This document shows positions 7,245-16,727 of a stretch of 63,347 nucleotides of DNA, in pieces. A program made the translations under genes and the position numbers. The stretch is from an uncultured Paracoccaceae bacterium (GTDB lineage: Bacteria; Pseudomonadota; Alphaproteobacteria; Rhodobacterales; Rhodobacteraceae), in the NCBI GenBank assembly GCA_937916485.1, contig CALFSV010000042.1, forward strand, positions 1-63,347. Reading direction: 5' to 3'. Every line of letters starts with the position of its first letter. The stretch's first letter is position 1. Under the pieces are notes generated by a model. It was given only the letters and a program-made list of their open reading frames with translations. It had not been told where the DNA came from and did not search any database.

Positions 7245-9929
7245 TTACTCGGCGGCCAGAGCCTCGGGTTTGGGTAGGGTGACCCGAAACGCAGCACCGC
7301 CCTGCCCGGGCAGATAGGAGACGCGGCCGCCCAGCCGTTCCATAATCTCACGGCAGATGGCCAGACCCAACCCTGCCCCACCTGCCCTGGCATGATCGCC
7401 AAGGCGCGAAAATTTTTCAAAGATCACTTGCTGTTGGGCCGGTGGAATACCGGTTCCGTTGTCGACAAAATCGACTACCGTTCCGCCCGCAACACGATGG
7501 ACCACGATCCGAAGCTCGGGCGTTTTGGCGTCACAGTACTTCTGAGCGTTGGAGATAAGGTTGATGAAAACCTGTCCAAGCCGGTCAAGATCGGTCAAAA
7601 GGGAAACCCCTTCATCGGCCTTGCGCCGCACGATCCGGATACCACCATCGAGCAGGCCCGCCGCCGATACCGCCCTGTCCAGCAGATCGTGCAACATGCC
7701 TTCTTGCGGGTGCAAAACGACCTGGCCGTTTTCCAGAACGGTGAGGTCCAGCAGATCATCAAGCAATCTGGTCAGGCGTGTCGCCTCTTCCTGGATGATG
7801 CCGGCATATTTGCGCTGCGCCTCGGCGGCGAGGCCGCCATCCTGCAGGATCTCCGAAAACGCCCGGATCGAGGTCATCGGCGTGCGCAATTCGTGGCTGA
7901 TCTGGCTCAGGAATGCGTCTTTCTGGATCGAAAGGGCAGTCAGCTTGGCATTGGCATCCCGCAGGGCGCGGGCGGTTCGTTCCTGTTCGGCTGACTTTGC
8001 TTCGAGTTTGCTCGAATATTCCAGAATCTGCGCCGCTTCATCCGCCACGGCAATCAGGTCCTCGACCGACACGCTGGCACCTTCAGTCACCTGGCTTACC
8101 ATGGCATGGGCTGTCGCCGCCCCGACCGAGCCGGACAGCAGGCGTTCGATGGATTGGACAAACTCCGGTGTCACATCAGGCAGATACCCTTCCTTGCCCT
8201 GCGCCGCCGCGGCCTTTTGGAAGATCGACTGCGCCTGTCCGGGTCCGATGATCCGTTGGACCATGATCAATAGGTCTTCCGCCTGGGCAGCATTCGGGGC
8301 CCAGGCGCGTGCGCCTTGCGAATGCTCAAAGACGTTCACGAATTGCGCGCCCTGCAACCGTTCCAACGGGTTGGGAAAGCTGATCAGAGAGCAGAGGACA
8401 AACATCGCCGCGTTCAGCAGGATCGACCAGAAGGTCGCATGCAAGAGAGGGTCAATCCCGTCGATCCCGAACAGGGCCTGCGGGCGCAGCCAGTCGATGC
8501 CCCAAGGGCCTTGCGCCATGACAGACATGGGAATGACCGCATCCTCGCCAAAGCTGGGCAGGAACAGCGACCAGCCCCAGATTGCAAAGCCGGTCAAAAG
8601 CCCGGCCGCCGCCCCGATCCGGGTGGCCCCGCGCCAGAAAATCGCGCCCAGCATGACCGGCAGGATCTGGGCGACGCCGGCGAACGAGATTAGGCCGATC
8701 GCGGCAAGCGCCCCGCCCCCGCCCGACACCCGGTAGTAAACATAACCCAGCGCCAGGACAGCGCCGATGGACACCCGTCGCGCCATCAGGACGATTGCCC
8801 GGACATCGCCAGACATCATCGCCCCCTGCGAGCGGGAGCGCAGCCAGATCGGCACCACGATGTGGTTCGACACCATTGTCGCAAGGGCAATCGTCGCGAC
8901 GATGACCATCGAGGTGGCCGAGGAGAAGCCGCCCAGAAAAGACAGGGTGGCCAGCCCTTCGCGTCCCTGACTAAGTGGCACGCTCAGCACGAAAAGATCA
9001 GGGTTGGACCCCGCCGGCAGGATGTCGAGGCCGACAACCGCGATGGGCACCACAAAAAGGCTCATCAACATGACGTAGGTCGGAAACGCCCAACTCGCCG
9101 TTGCCAGGTGCCGTTCGTTGGCGTTTTCAACGACAAGGACGTGAAACATCCGGGGCAGGCACAGAAAGGCTGCGGCCGACAGGAAGGTAAGCCCCATCCA
9201 GCGTCCGCCCGACTGCTCCCAATGCGCGATGTCCGAGGTTTCGATGCGCTCCAGCGTTGACGCGACGCCGCCACCAATCCCCCAGACGACAAAGATCCCC
9301 ACGGCCAGCAAAGCGGCAAGTTTCACCACCGCCTCGACCGCGATGGCCATGACGACCCCGTGGTGACGTTCGTTGGCATCCAGGTTCCGGGTGCCGAAGA
9401 GAACGGTGAAAAGGGCCAGGCCCGCCGCCGACCACAGCGCCACGGAATTGAGGTCCGATGCCTCCCAGACCGCCCCGCCCTCGCCCGCGAAAACCGCAAA
9501 GCTGAGAGTGATCGACTGCAATTGCAGCGCGATATAAGGGGCGACACCGACGATACACAGAAGGGTGACAATCACGCCCAGCGCGGTCGACTTGCCAAAG
9601 CGCGATGAGATCAGGTCAGCGATCGAGGTGATCCGGTGTGTCCGCCCGATCCGCACCAGCTTGCGCAGCACCCACCACCATCCCAACATGACAAGGCTGG
9701 GGCCAAGGTAGATCGTCAGATACTCGAGCCCGGACCGGGCGGCATAGCCGACCGCCCCGTAAAAGGTCCAGGCAGTGCAATAGATTGACAGGGACAGTGT
9801 GTAGATAACCGGCGCGCTCAACCACGCATCATCCCCCTGCGCCGCCCTGCGTTCGGCCACGAAGGCGACGATGAACAGGAAAGCGACATAGCTGAGCGCG
9901 ACCGCAACGAGGAGGTTGAAGGTCAGCAT
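7245..9929 (-). CDS. Sodium/solute symporter-like sensor histidine kinase (SSS-STAC-HK, CrbS/CbrA-like)
   Basis: An 894-residue hybrid. Residues 1-500 are a multi-helix sodium:solute symporter domain. Residues 500-640 form a helical linker of the STAC type. Residues 640-894 are a histidine kinase with the H-box SHELRTP (His679), the N-box (NLISNAQKY near 790), DNGTGIP near 823 and GAGLGLA near 851. Proteins of this design (CrbS, CbrA) couple a transporter-like sensor to a response regulator; CrbS controls acetyl-CoA synthetase and acetate use. The gene overlaps the upstream small membrane gene by one base (TGATG), so the two are probably translationally coupled. A response regulator is first in the operon, and acsA lies 7 kb away. 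Confidence 0.9.
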   Translation of the reverse strand: MLTFNLLVAVALSYVAFLFIVAFVAERRAAQGDDAWLSAPVIYTLSLSIYCTAWTFYGAVGYAARSGLEYLTIYLGPSLVMLGWWWVLRKLVRIGRTHRITSIADLISSRFGKSTALGVIVTLLCIVGVAPYIALQLQSITLSFAVFAGEGGAVWEASDLNSVALWSAAGLALFTVLFGTRNLDANERHHGVVMAIAVEAVVKLAALLAVGIFVVWGIGGGVASTLERIETSDIAHWEQSGGRWMGLTFLSAAAFLCLPRMFHVLVVENANERHLATASWAFPTYVMLMSLFVVPIAVVGLDILPAGSNPDLFVLSVPLSQGREGLATLSFLGGFSSATSMVIVATIALATMVSNHIVVPIWLRSRSQGAMMSGDVRAIVLMARRVSIGAVLALGYVYYRVSGGGGALAAIGLISFAGVAQILPVMLGAIFWRGATRIGAAAGLLTGFAIWGWSLFLPSFGEDAVIPMSVMAQGPWGIDWLRPQALFGIDGIDPLLHATFWSILLNAAMFVLCSLISFPNPLERLQGAQFVNVFEHSQGARAWAPNAAQAEDLLIMVQRIIGPGQAQSIFQKAAAAQGKEGYLPDVTPEFVQSIERLLSGSVGAATAHAMVSQVTEGASVSVEDLIAVADEAAQILEYSSKLEAKSAEQERTARALRDANAKLTALSIQKDAFLSQISHELRTPMTSIRAFSEILQDGGLAAEAQRKYAGIIQEEATRLTRLLDDLLDLTVLENGQVVLHPQEGMLHDLLDRAVSAAGLLDGGIRIVRRKADEGVSLLTDLDRLGQVFINLISNAQKYCDAKTPELRIVVHRVAGGTVVDFVDNGTGIPPAQQQVIFEKFSRLGDHARAGGAGLGLAICREIMERLGGRVSYLPGQGGAAFRVTLPKPEALAAE

Positions 9930-10204
9930 CAGCGGTCCGCGTCCTCCGCCTCTTCTATTGCGCCCTCGGGCCGCAGTCGGCGGGACATCAGAAGGGCGGC
10001 TCCGATCAGCAGGACCCAGACGGCAAAAATGTAGATCAGGGCGTTACCGTTGCTGTAGCCCTCGTCTGATCCTTTGGGCCACAAAAGGGGCAGCATCCAG
10101 AGAATCGCGCCGAAGACGGGCAAAAGACGCAAGGCATCACGCAGCCGCCTTTGGCGGTATCCGGCACGCGCCAGAAACAGCGGCTGTCCGGGGGGGGGCG
10201 CCAA
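9929..10204 (-). CDS. Small membrane protein in the SSS-kinase operon, TTG start
   Basis: A 91-residue protein with two hydrophobic helices (about residues 30-45 and 55-75) and an acidic tail (EGAIEEAEDADR). It lies between a CheY-like response regulator (4-base gap) and the SSS-kinase gene (1-base overlap), so it is probably part of that sensing unit. The only suitable start is TTG at 10204, with GAGGGG/AGGG motifs just upstream. A run of nine G residues on the plus strand (10190-10198) falls in codons 2-5, so the reading frame here depends on a homopolymer of exact length. I do not recognise a named family. Confidence 0.7.
   Translation of the reverse strand: MAPPPGQPLFLARAGYRQRRLRDALRLLPVFGAILWMLPLLWPKGSDEGYSNGNALIYIFAVWVLLIGAALLMSRRLRPEGAIEEAEDADR
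10190..10198. repeat. Homopolymer G9 within the first codons of the small membrane gene
   Basis: Nine consecutive G on the plus strand (C9 in the coding strand) lie directly after the TTG start of the gene ending at 10204. Tracts of this length slip during replication and are also frequent sites of sequencing indels. Confidence 0.9.
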
Positions 10205-10208
10205 TACC

Positions 10209-10577
10209 CTACCCCTCTACGAGGGACCGGACATGCTCCAGCACCTCGGCATTGGAAAACGGTTTGGTCATGAAGTGACTGGCCCCAAGACGCATCGCCA
10301 TGTCCCGGTCCTTGGTCTGGCCGCGCGCGGTCAGCATCATGACGGGAATTGTTTCGGTCTGCGGGTCGGCGCGCAGATCTCGCAGGATGTCGAACCCTGA
10401 CCGACCCGGCAACATCACGTCCAGGATGATCATATCGGGTGGCAGTTGCCGCACCCTGTCTGCCGCTGTTTCCCCATCAGAATGGGTATGCACCGTCCAA
10501 CCGTCGCGGGTCAGAATGAAACTGATCGCCTCGATGATATTGGGCTCATCCTCGATCAGAAGGACCCTCTTTGCCAT
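10209..10577 (-). CDS. Single-domain CheY-like response regulator
   Basis: A 122-residue receiver domain with no output domain. The phosphorylation site is Asp53 (MIILDVMLP), with acidic pocket residues in LLIEDEP and switch residues Thr83 (MLTARG) and Lys105 (MTKPFS). The start has GGAGGAG upstream. It heads an operon with a small membrane protein and the SSS-type histidine kinase, which is almost certainly its cognate kinase. Without a DNA-binding domain it must act by protein contact or phosphotransfer, unlike the DNA-binding regulator CrbR usually paired with CrbS. Confidence 0.9.
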   Translation of the reverse strand: MAKRVLLIEDEPNIIEAISFILTRDGWTVHTHSDGETAADRVRQLPPDMIILDVMLPGRSGFDILRDLRADPQTETIPVMMLTARGQTKDRDMAMRLGASHFMTKPFSNAEVLEHVRSLVEG

Positions 10578-10590
10578 GCTGTCTCCTCCC

Positions 10591-10612
10591 GGCCTTCTCT
10601 CCCCAGAAGGCC
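10591..10612 (-). terminator. Hairpin between ScfR-like gene and response-regulator gene
   Basis: A perfect 8-base stem GGCCTTCT/AGAAGGCC encloses a 6-base loop. On the minus strand it comes after the ScfR-like stop and just before the response-regulator ribosome-binding site. It has no U-run, so it may act as a Rho-assisted or attenuating structure rather than a classic terminator. Confidence 0.5.
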
Positions 10613-10662
10613 GCCTTTCGGCAGACTATCGCGGCAAAGCGCAGGCCTGTCAAAGCCCACCT

Positions 10663-11982
10663 TTAGGGCCCACTGACAGGGGCTGGCGACGGCTCGGGCA
10701 GGATCGACGGTTCGCGGCGTGCGGTGCAGGCGGGCTGGGGACAAATCCGACACGTTCGCCCGACCGGCCGGGCCGGGATGACAGGGGCATCGGCGACGAC
10801 AAGCATCGTCGCTGCATAGACGGGGGGCGTATCGAAACTGACCGGTCCCTGCGCCTCGGCAATGGCATAGCAGGTCAGGCGCGGCAAGGATGCGCCGGGC
10901 ATCGTGACCACGGCCCGCATGGGTTGGCCGGGGCGGGACAAAGCCTGATAAAGCGGCCAAAGCGGGCAGCCCGGCCCGGTGCGTGGCAGGGCAAACCCTT
11001 CGATCGGTTTGAGGTGCAGCAGCGCACCTGCCCCATCACAAACCGCCAGCCCCATCTCTGGATGCGCTCCGCCAACAGGCAGGGCCGCCAACCTGCGCAG
11101 AACTGTCACCAAAGGCACCTCGAGCGCCTCTGCGATGGCGGCCGGATCATGGTCAAAGTCCAGGGCCGCCTGTGCAAGCAGATCCAGCGGCACGGCCAGG
11201 GCATCCGCCCGGTATTGGCCCAGCCATGCCAGGGCGCGATCGCGCCCCCCGTCCGAAAGGCCCCCAGCCCCATCCACGATCGCACGGGGGGTCAGCATAG
11301 GTTCGGGACCTTCAAGGCTTGCAACGTGATAGCCATTCAGGTCGAGGAACCGTTCAAGCTCTTCCACCGGCGAAAACGCGGCCCCGCCTTCGTCCTTGGG
11401 TGCATCCAGATAGGCCGCAAGCGCCTGCGAGGCATCGGCCAGGCGCCGGCTGTCGCCGTGAATGTTGCGGTGGAACCGCCCTTGCCAGTCGGGGTCCAGA
11501 CCGTCGCTGCCCACAAGGATTGATGCGGTGGAGCGGATGGCGGTGACAACAGACAGGACTTCGTGCAGGGCGGTGTCCAGATGCGGGTCGTGGGTCAAAC
11601 GGTCGGACATGGCCGCGACCCGTTCTTCCAGCGCGGCCAACCGGCGGGCCTGGCCGACGACAAGACCGGACCAGCCGGGAAATCTGGCTGCGAAATCTTC
11701 GCTTTGGTCTGTCTCTGCACCCGCTTGCGCCTGACTGGCAGCGGCGGCCCTCAGCGCCTCGACAAGGCCGCGCTCGGCCCCGTCGGCAAGGACTGCCACC
11801 TCAAGTTCGAGTTCGCGGGCGATATCGTTGAGGATCTTTCCGCCGATTCTGCGACGGTTGTGTTCAATGAGATTGAGGTAAGAGGCCGAAATACCGACCC
11901 GTGCGGCAAGGTCGGACTGGCTGATCTGCCGGTCCAGACGGCGGCTGCGGATACGGGCACCGGTAAGCTGACGTTGCGGCAT
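10663..11982 (-). CDS. XRE-family short-chain fatty acyl regulator (ScfR/PccR/MccR-like)
   Basis: A 439-residue regulator. Residues 5-60 are a Cro/C1 helix-turn-helix (QSDLAARVGISASYLNLIE). A helical middle resembles a dimerisation bundle (residues 100-190). The C-terminal half is the DUF2083-type ligand domain ending in a cysteine motif (CRICPQPACTARREP) typical of ScfR-family proteins. Members such as PccR and MccR of Rhodobacter and RamB of actinobacteria control propionyl-CoA, crotonyl-CoA or acetate enzymes in response to acyl-CoA or related ligands. It is divergent from an ABC importer operon that ends in acetyl-CoA synthetase, the likely target. The start at 11982 is preferred over an upstream ATG at 12054. 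Confidence 0.85.
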   Translation of the reverse strand: MPQRQLTGARIRSRRLDRQISQSDLAARVGISASYLNLIEHNRRRIGGKILNDIARELELEVAVLADGAERGLVEALRAAAASQAQAGAETDQSEDFAARFPGWSGLVVGQARRLAALEERVAAMSDRLTHDPHLDTALHEVLSVVTAIRSTASILVGSDGLDPDWQGRFHRNIHGDSRRLADASQALAAYLDAPKDEGGAAFSPVEELERFLDLNGYHVASLEGPEPMLTPRAIVDGAGGLSDGGRDRALAWLGQYRADALAVPLDLLAQAALDFDHDPAAIAEALEVPLVTVLRRLAALPVGGAHPEMGLAVCDGAGALLHLKPIEGFALPRTGPGCPLWPLYQALSRPGQPMRAVVTMPGASLPRLTCYAIAEAQGPVSFDTPPVYAATMLVVADAPVIPARPVGRTCRICPQPACTARREPSILPEPSPAPVSGP

Positions 11983-12197
11983 GGAAATTCCATCTGTGTT
12001 TTCAGTGGCTTTCTGCAACTGCAAGCAAACTAATTTACATTTTGACAGCGACACCTGTCCATAACTTTACAGAAATATTCATCATTGTGAAGGCGTTGTT
12101 GAGAAATTTTCTGACGTGGCCGGTAGTAGGGCAGCATCGGGAGGTGCCTGACCTTGGACCATGTCCGAGGCTTCGGAAAATGTAAGGGAGGTTACAT
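11983..12197. promoter_or_regulatory. Divergent promoter region, ScfR-like gene and ABC operon
   Basis: This 215-base gap has lower GC than its flanks. It contains TGCAACTGCAAGCAAAC (from 12014), which recalls the TTTGCAAA-type half-sites of PccR/RamB regulators, and a TTGACA hexamer at 12042-12047 that could serve rightward transcription. No convincing minus-10 could be fixed. A strong AAGGGAGG ribosome-binding site precedes the start at 12198. Promoter details are inference. Confidence 0.4.
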
Positions 12198-13544
12198 ATG
12201 ACCAGAACCAACTATTCGCGTCGCGGCGTGCTGAAGACCGGGGGCCTGACTGCCACCGGACTTGCCATGCCGACCATCTTCACGGCGTCATCCGCCAGCG
12301 CGTTCACCAACGAACCCACCGGAAGCTCTGTGAAGTTCGGCTTCAACGTGCCCCAGACCGGTCCTTATGCCGAAGAAGGCCTGGACGAGCTGCGCGCACA
12401 AGAGCTGGCAGTCGAGCATCTTAACGGGATTGGCGACGGCGGCATGCTGAACACCTTCTCGTCCAAGGCTCTGGACGGCACAGGCATCCTCGGCAAGCAG
12501 GTCGAGTTCGTGACCGGCGACACCCAGACGAAATCTGACGTTGCCCGGGCCTCGGCCCAGTCGATGATCCAGAAAGACGGCTGCATCATGATCAACGGCG
12601 GCTCGTCCTCGGGCGTGGCTATCGCTGTTCAGGGTCTGTGCCAGGAAGCTGGCGTGATCTTCATGGCGGGTCTGACACACTCGAACGACACCACCGGTAA
12701 GGACCGCAAGCGGAACGGTTTCCGTCACTTCTTTAACGGTTACATGTCCGGTGCCGCCCTTGGCCCCGTGCTCCAGGGCGCATACGGGACCGAGCGTCGG
12801 GCCTACCACCTGACCGCGGACTACACCTGGGGCTGGACACAGCAGGAATCGATCCAGGCCGTGACCGAGGCTATGGGTTGGGAAACTGTCCAGAACGTGC
12901 TGACACCCGTCGGTGCTGGCGACTTCTCGTCCTATATCGCTCCGGTTCTGAACTCGGGCGCAGACGTGCTGATCCTGAACCACTACGGCGGGGACATGGT
13001 CAACTCGCTGACCCAGGCTGTTCAGTTCGGCCTGAAGGACAAGCAGGTGAACGGCAAGAACTTCGAGATCATCGTGCCGCTGTACTCTGAGTTGATGGCG
13101 GCTGGTGCCGGCTCCAACATCCAGGGCGTTTACGGCTCCATGAACTGGAACTGGCAGCTGACCGACGCAGGCACCGCAGCCTTCGTCCGGTCGTTCGGCG
13201 AAAAGTACGGCTTCCCGCCGTCGGGTGCGGCGCACACCTGCTATGTGCAGACGCTGCTCTACGCGGATGCGGTGACCCGTGCCGGTTCGTTCAACCCCTG
13301 CGCCGTGGTCGAAGCCCTTGAAGGGTTCGAGTTCGACGGCATGGGCAACGGCCCAGTGCTGTACCGCGCTGAAGACCACCAGTGCTTCAAGGACGTCCTG
13401 GTCATGAAGGGTACCGAGAACCCGACCAACCAGTACGACACCCTGGAAATCGTGGAAGTCACACCGCGCGCTCAGGTCGAGTACGTGGAAGATCACCCGA
13501 TGTTCGCCGGTGGCGATCTGGGCGAGTGCAACCCGGGCGCCTAA
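12198..13544 (+). CDS. Tat-exported substrate-binding protein of a HAAT/urea-type ABC importer
   Basis: A 448-residue periplasmic binding protein of the branched-chain amino acid/amide (HAAT) class. The N-terminus carries a twin-arginine signal (SRRGVLK, Arg8-Arg9) followed by a hydrophobic stretch ending near ASSASAF, so it is exported folded. The mature part shows the two-lobe type-I binding fold (KFGFNVPQTGPYAEEG; ADVLILNHYGGDM). It heads a five-gene operon with two permeases, two ATPases and then acsA, next to a short-chain acyl regulator. This suggests the cargo yields acetate or another short acid, but the family also carries amino acids, urea and amides, so the substrate is open. Confidence 0.9.
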   Translation: MTRTNYSRRGVLKTGGLTATGLAMPTIFTASSASAFTNEPTGSSVKFGFNVPQTGPYAEEGLDELRAQELAVEHLNGIGDGGMLNTFSSKALDGTGILGKQVEFVTGDTQTKSDVARASAQSMIQKDGCIMINGGSSSGVAIAVQGLCQEAGVIFMAGLTHSNDTTGKDRKRNGFRHFFNGYMSGAALGPVLQGAYGTERRAYHLTADYTWGWTQQESIQAVTEAMGWETVQNVLTPVGAGDFSSYIAPVLNSGADVLILNHYGGDMVNSLTQAVQFGLKDKQVNGKNFEIIVPLYSELMAAGAGSNIQGVYGSMNWNWQLTDAGTAAFVRSFGEKYGFPPSGAAHTCYVQTLLYADAVTRAGSFNPCAVVEALEGFEFDGMGNGPVLYRAEDHQCFKDVLVMKGTENPTNQYDTLEIVEVTPRAQVEYVEDHPMFAGGDLGECNPGA

Positions 13545-13563
13545 TAGCGTCTTCGACGAGACC

Positions 13564-13588
13564 GATCCGGCGGCGCGACCGCCGGATC
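13564..13588 (+). terminator. Strong hairpin between binding-protein and permease genes
   Basis: A perfect 10-base stem GATCCGGCGG/CCGCCGGATC with a CGCGA loop lies 20 bases after the binding-protein stop. It has no U-tract. In ABC operons such hairpins stabilise the binding-protein message or attenuate the downstream permease genes, giving binding protein in excess. Confidence 0.6.
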
Positions 13589-13686
13589 ACCCCACGCCCT
13601 GGCAGATACCGGGGCCCGACCACGCCCGGCGAACGGGGCGATCACTCTGAACGATGAGACCTCGCGGTCAACAACAGGCAGGGGCC

Positions 13687-14718
13687 ATGGACGATATTAT
13701 CCTTCAAATTCTCAACGGTCTGGACAAGGGCTCGGCTTATGCCTTGATCGCCCTGGGTCTGACCCTGATCTTCGGGACGCTGGGTGTGGTGAACTTTGCC
13801 CACGGCGCCCTTTTCATGGTCGGCGCCTTCTGCGCCGTGACGGTCCAGCGCCTGTTGGGCCTGTCGCACACGATCATCGACGAATCCCAAACCGACTTTC
13901 TGGGCAACCCCCTCAAGGTCGAGGTGCCCTATGTCGAAGGCTGGTTTGGACCGGAGATGGGCCAGGCCCTGATCAGCTGGTCGGTGCCGCTGGCCATCCT
14001 CTTTGCCATCCCCGTCATGATCCTCCTCGGCTTCATCATGGAGCGGGGGCTGATCAAGCATTTCTACAAGCGTCCTCATGCGGACCAGATCCTTGTCACC
14101 TTCGGTCTGGCCATCGTGATCGGTGAGATCATCAAGGCAAACTTCGGCGCGAACCCGATCCCCACCCCTGCCCCGGCAGCATTCAGCGGCTCGCTAGACT
14201 TTGGGGTCTGGCTCGGATTTGCGGAAAACGCGATCATCTATCCCTACTGGCGCCTCGTCTACTTCCTGTTTTCAATGGTCATCATCGCTGGTGTCTTTGC
14301 CTTCCTGCAATTCACCACCTTCGGGATGGTGGTCCGGGCCGGCATGGCGGACCGTGAAACGGTGGGCCTTCTGGGCATCGACATCGACAAGCGGTTTACC
14401 CTGATGTTCGGTCTTGCTGCCGCTGTGGCGGGCGTAGCGGGAGTCATGTACACCCCGATCCTGTCGCCCAACTACAACATGGGAATGGACTTCCTGGTCC
14501 TCAGCTTTGTCGTGGTCGTTGTCGGTGGCATGGGCTCTTTGCCCGGCGCTGTCCTGGCCGGCTTCCTGCTTGGTATCCTTCAATCCTTCGCCTCGATGAA
14601 CGAGGTCAAGTCGCTGCTGCCCGGCATCGACCAGATCATCATCTATCTTGTCGCGATCTTCATTCTACTGACCCGTCCGCGTGGCCTTATGGGCCGCAAG
14701 GGCGTCATGGAGGAGTAA
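13687..14718 (+). CDS. HAAT-type ABC transporter permease (LivH-like)
   Basis: A 343-residue inner-membrane protein with about eight hydrophobic helices. Its LivH family signature includes [20 protein letters not shown] and [13 protein letters not shown] near the N-terminus and a GLLGID/cytoplasmic coupling region near residue 235. It pairs with the LivM-like permease encoded 4 bases downstream to form the channel of the importer. The start at 13687 has AGGGG upstream; an in-frame ATG at 13654 would add 11 residues of low plausibility. Confidence 0.9.
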   Translation: MDDIILQILNGLDKGSAYALIALGLTLIFGTLGVVNFAHGALFMVGAFCAVTVQRLLGLSHTIIDESQTDFLGNPLKVEVPYVEGWFGPEMGQALISWSVPLAILFAIPVMILLGFIMERGLIKHFYKRPHADQILVTFGLAIVIGEIIKANFGANPIPTPAPAAFSGSLDFGVWLGFAENAIIYPYWRLVYFLFSMVIIAGVFAFLQFTTFGMVVRAGMADRETVGLLGIDIDKRFTLMFGLAAAVAGVAGVMYTPILSPNYNMGMDFLVLSFVVVVVGGMGSLPGAVLAGFLLGILQSFASMNEVKSLLPGIDQIIIYLVAIFILLTRPRGLMGRKGVMEE

Positions 14719-14722
14719 GAAC

Positions 14723-15931
14723 ATGCTCGGGCTCAACTCAAAAGACTTTACCCTCTTCCTGGTCGTGGTGGTGCTGGTTGTCGCCGCACCCATCCTCCTC
14801 AACCCGTTCCCGTCGGACAGCGCCTTTGCGCAGTTCAATGCGGGCTACCCGGCGCTGATGCAACGCTTTGTGATCTTTGGTATCCTGGTCATCGGGTTCA
14901 ACATCCTCTTCGGCCTGACGGGCTACCTGTCCTTCGGTCACGCAGCCTTCCTAGGTGTCGGCTCTTTCGCGGCCGTCTGGATGTTCAAGCTTTTGTCTTA
15001 CAACATCGTACCAGCCGTCCTTTTGTCGGTCATCGTAGCAGGGCTGTTTTCGGTCGTGATCGGTTATGTGTCCCTCAGACGATCGGGTATCTACTTCTCC
15101 ATCCTGACGCTGGCCTTTGCGCAGATGATGTATGCCATCGCCTACTCGGACCTTCTGGGAAAATTCTTCGGCGGTATCGTCACCAACGGGGAAACCGGGC
15201 TGCAGGTCTACAACGACGACCCCCAGATCCTGATGGGCCCAGGCGATCCCACCGTCCCCCACCTTTTCGGCTGGGAAATGAACGGCTCCTTCACTTGGGA
15301 TGTCGGCGGGTGGAGCTTTGTGTTCCAGAACGGCTACTATCTGTCGGGCATTCTGATGCTGGCCTCGTTCTACCTGGCTATCCGCATCTTCCGCTCACCT
15401 TTCGGGCTGATGCTGCGGGCGATCAAGTCCAACCAGAACCGGCTGGCCTATACCGGCGTGTCGTCACGTCCCTATGCTCTGGCGGCCTTTGTCATCTCGG
15501 GCATGTATGCCGGTCTGGCCGGTGGCCTGCTGGCTGCGATGGATCCGCTGACCGGTGCGGAACGGATGTTCTGGACCGCCTCGGGCGAGATCGTGATCAT
15601 GTCCATCCTCGGCGGTGTCGGCACCCTGATTGGTCCGATCCTCGGCGCGGGCGTCATCAAGTACATGGAAAACATCGTCTCCACGATCAACGACAACGTC
15701 GTCCATGGCTGGTTCGCCTTCATGCCCGACGGGATCGAAAATTTCCTGGTGACCGTTATCCATCCCTTCATCGGCAAGGGCTGGCACCTGACCCTGGGCC
15801 TTGTGTTCATGGCCGTCGTCATCTTCCTGCCGGGTGGTCTGGTCGAAGGCGGACAGCGTCTTGGGCGGTTGTTTAGCCGGCGCAAGGTTGAAGAAAAGCC
15901 CCCGACCGCCACGACCGAACCGGCCGAATAA
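14723..15931 (+). CDS. HAAT-type ABC transporter permease (LivM-like)
   Basis: A 402-residue inner-membrane permease with the LivM signature [16 protein letters not shown] (near residue 70) and a coupling region at [16 protein letters not shown]. It partners with the LivH-like protein. Two inserts are longer than in typical LivM proteins, around residues 150-190 and in the C-terminal loop ([20 protein letters not shown]), as seen in urea/amide-type systems. The start has GGAGG in the last codons of the preceding gene, indicating coupled translation. A charged tail ([17 protein letters not shown]) ends the protein. Confidence 0.9.
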   Translation: MLGLNSKDFTLFLVVVVLVVAAPILLNPFPSDSAFAQFNAGYPALMQRFVIFGILVIGFNILFGLTGYLSFGHAAFLGVGSFAAVWMFKLLSYNIVPAVLLSVIVAGLFSVVIGYVSLRRSGIYFSILTLAFAQMMYAIAYSDLLGKFFGGIVTNGETGLQVYNDDPQILMGPGDPTVPHLFGWEMNGSFTWDVGGWSFVFQNGYYLSGILMLASFYLAIRIFRSPFGLMLRAIKSNQNRLAYTGVSSRPYALAAFVISGMYAGLAGGLLAAMDPLTGAERMFWTASGEIVIMSILGGVGTLIGPILGAGVIKYMENIVSTINDNVVHGWFAFMPDGIENFLVTVIHPFIGKGWHLTLGLVFMAVVIFLPGGLVEGGQRLGRLFSRRKVEEKPPTATTEPAE

Positions 15932-15942
15932 GGAGAGAACAG

Positions 15943-16701
15943 ATGGGAATCCTCGAAGTCAAAGGCGTCAACAAGCGGTTTGGCGGCCTGCAGGCGCTGG
16001 GCAACGTCAACCTCTCGATCGTCGAGAACACGGTCCACGCGATCATCGGCCCCAACGGTGCCGGAAAGTCGACCCTGCTCAACGTGCTGGTCGGCAAGCT
16101 GATCCCTGACAGCGGCTCGGTCATGTTCGACGGGCAGTCGGTGTTGGGGCGCAAACCGCATGAGATCAACCAGCTTGGCATCAGCCGCGTGTTCCAAACG
16201 CCCGAGATATTTACCGATCTGACGGTGCTGGAGAACGTGATGATCCCCTGCTTTGCCAAGCGGGACGGCGCGTTCCGGATGCATGCGATTGAATCGGTTG
16301 GGCATGAGGTCGACATCAAGACCCAGGCCGAAACGATGCTGGCCGACGTCAACATGCTTGAGAAAAGCAACATGCACTCGGGGTCCCTGTCCCGCGGTGA
16401 CAAGCGCCGTCTGGAAATGGCCATGTGCCTCGTCCAGGAACCCAGATTGCTGTTGCTGGACGAACCGACCGCCGGCATGGCGCGGGCCGATACCAACAAC
16501 ACCATCGACCTGCTCAAGGAAATCAAGGCCAAGCGCGACATCACCATGGCGATCATCGAACACGACATGCATGTGGTGTTCTCACTGGCCGAACGGATCA
16601 CCGTTCTGGCGCAGGGGACCCCGCTCGTCGAGGATACGCCGGACAACATCAAGGGCCATCCCAAGGTCAAAGAAGCCTACCTGGGCGAAGCCGCGCACTG
16701 A
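15943..16701 (+). CDS. ABC transporter ATP-binding protein (LivG-like)
   Basis: A 252-residue ATPase with Walker A GPNGAGKST (near residue 35), Walker B LLLLDEPTAG and the switch histidine in IIEHDMHVV. The signature helix reads LSRGDKRRLEM instead of the common LSxGQ, a variant also seen in LivG/UrtD-type subunits. It pairs with the LivF-like ATPase encoded next to power the importer. AGGAGAG precedes the start. Confidence 0.9.
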   Translation: MGILEVKGVNKRFGGLQALGNVNLSIVENTVHAIIGPNGAGKSTLLNVLVGKLIPDSGSVMFDGQSVLGRKPHEINQLGISRVFQTPEIFTDLTVLENVMIPCFAKRDGAFRMHAIESVGHEVDIKTQAETMLADVNMLEKSNMHSGSLSRGDKRRLEMAMCLVQEPRLLLLDEPTAGMARADTNNTIDLLKEIKAKRDITMAIIEHDMHVVFSLAERITVLAQGTPLVEDTPDNIKGHPKVKEAYLGEAAH

Positions 16702-16727
16702 CCCGACCGGTCAGGAGGAGAAGCAAG

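Noticed and set aside
12288..13496. 402-codon frame antisense to the substrate-binding protein gene
   Set aside because: It is a shadow of a well-defined Tat-exported binding protein. It has no ribosome-binding site or domain.
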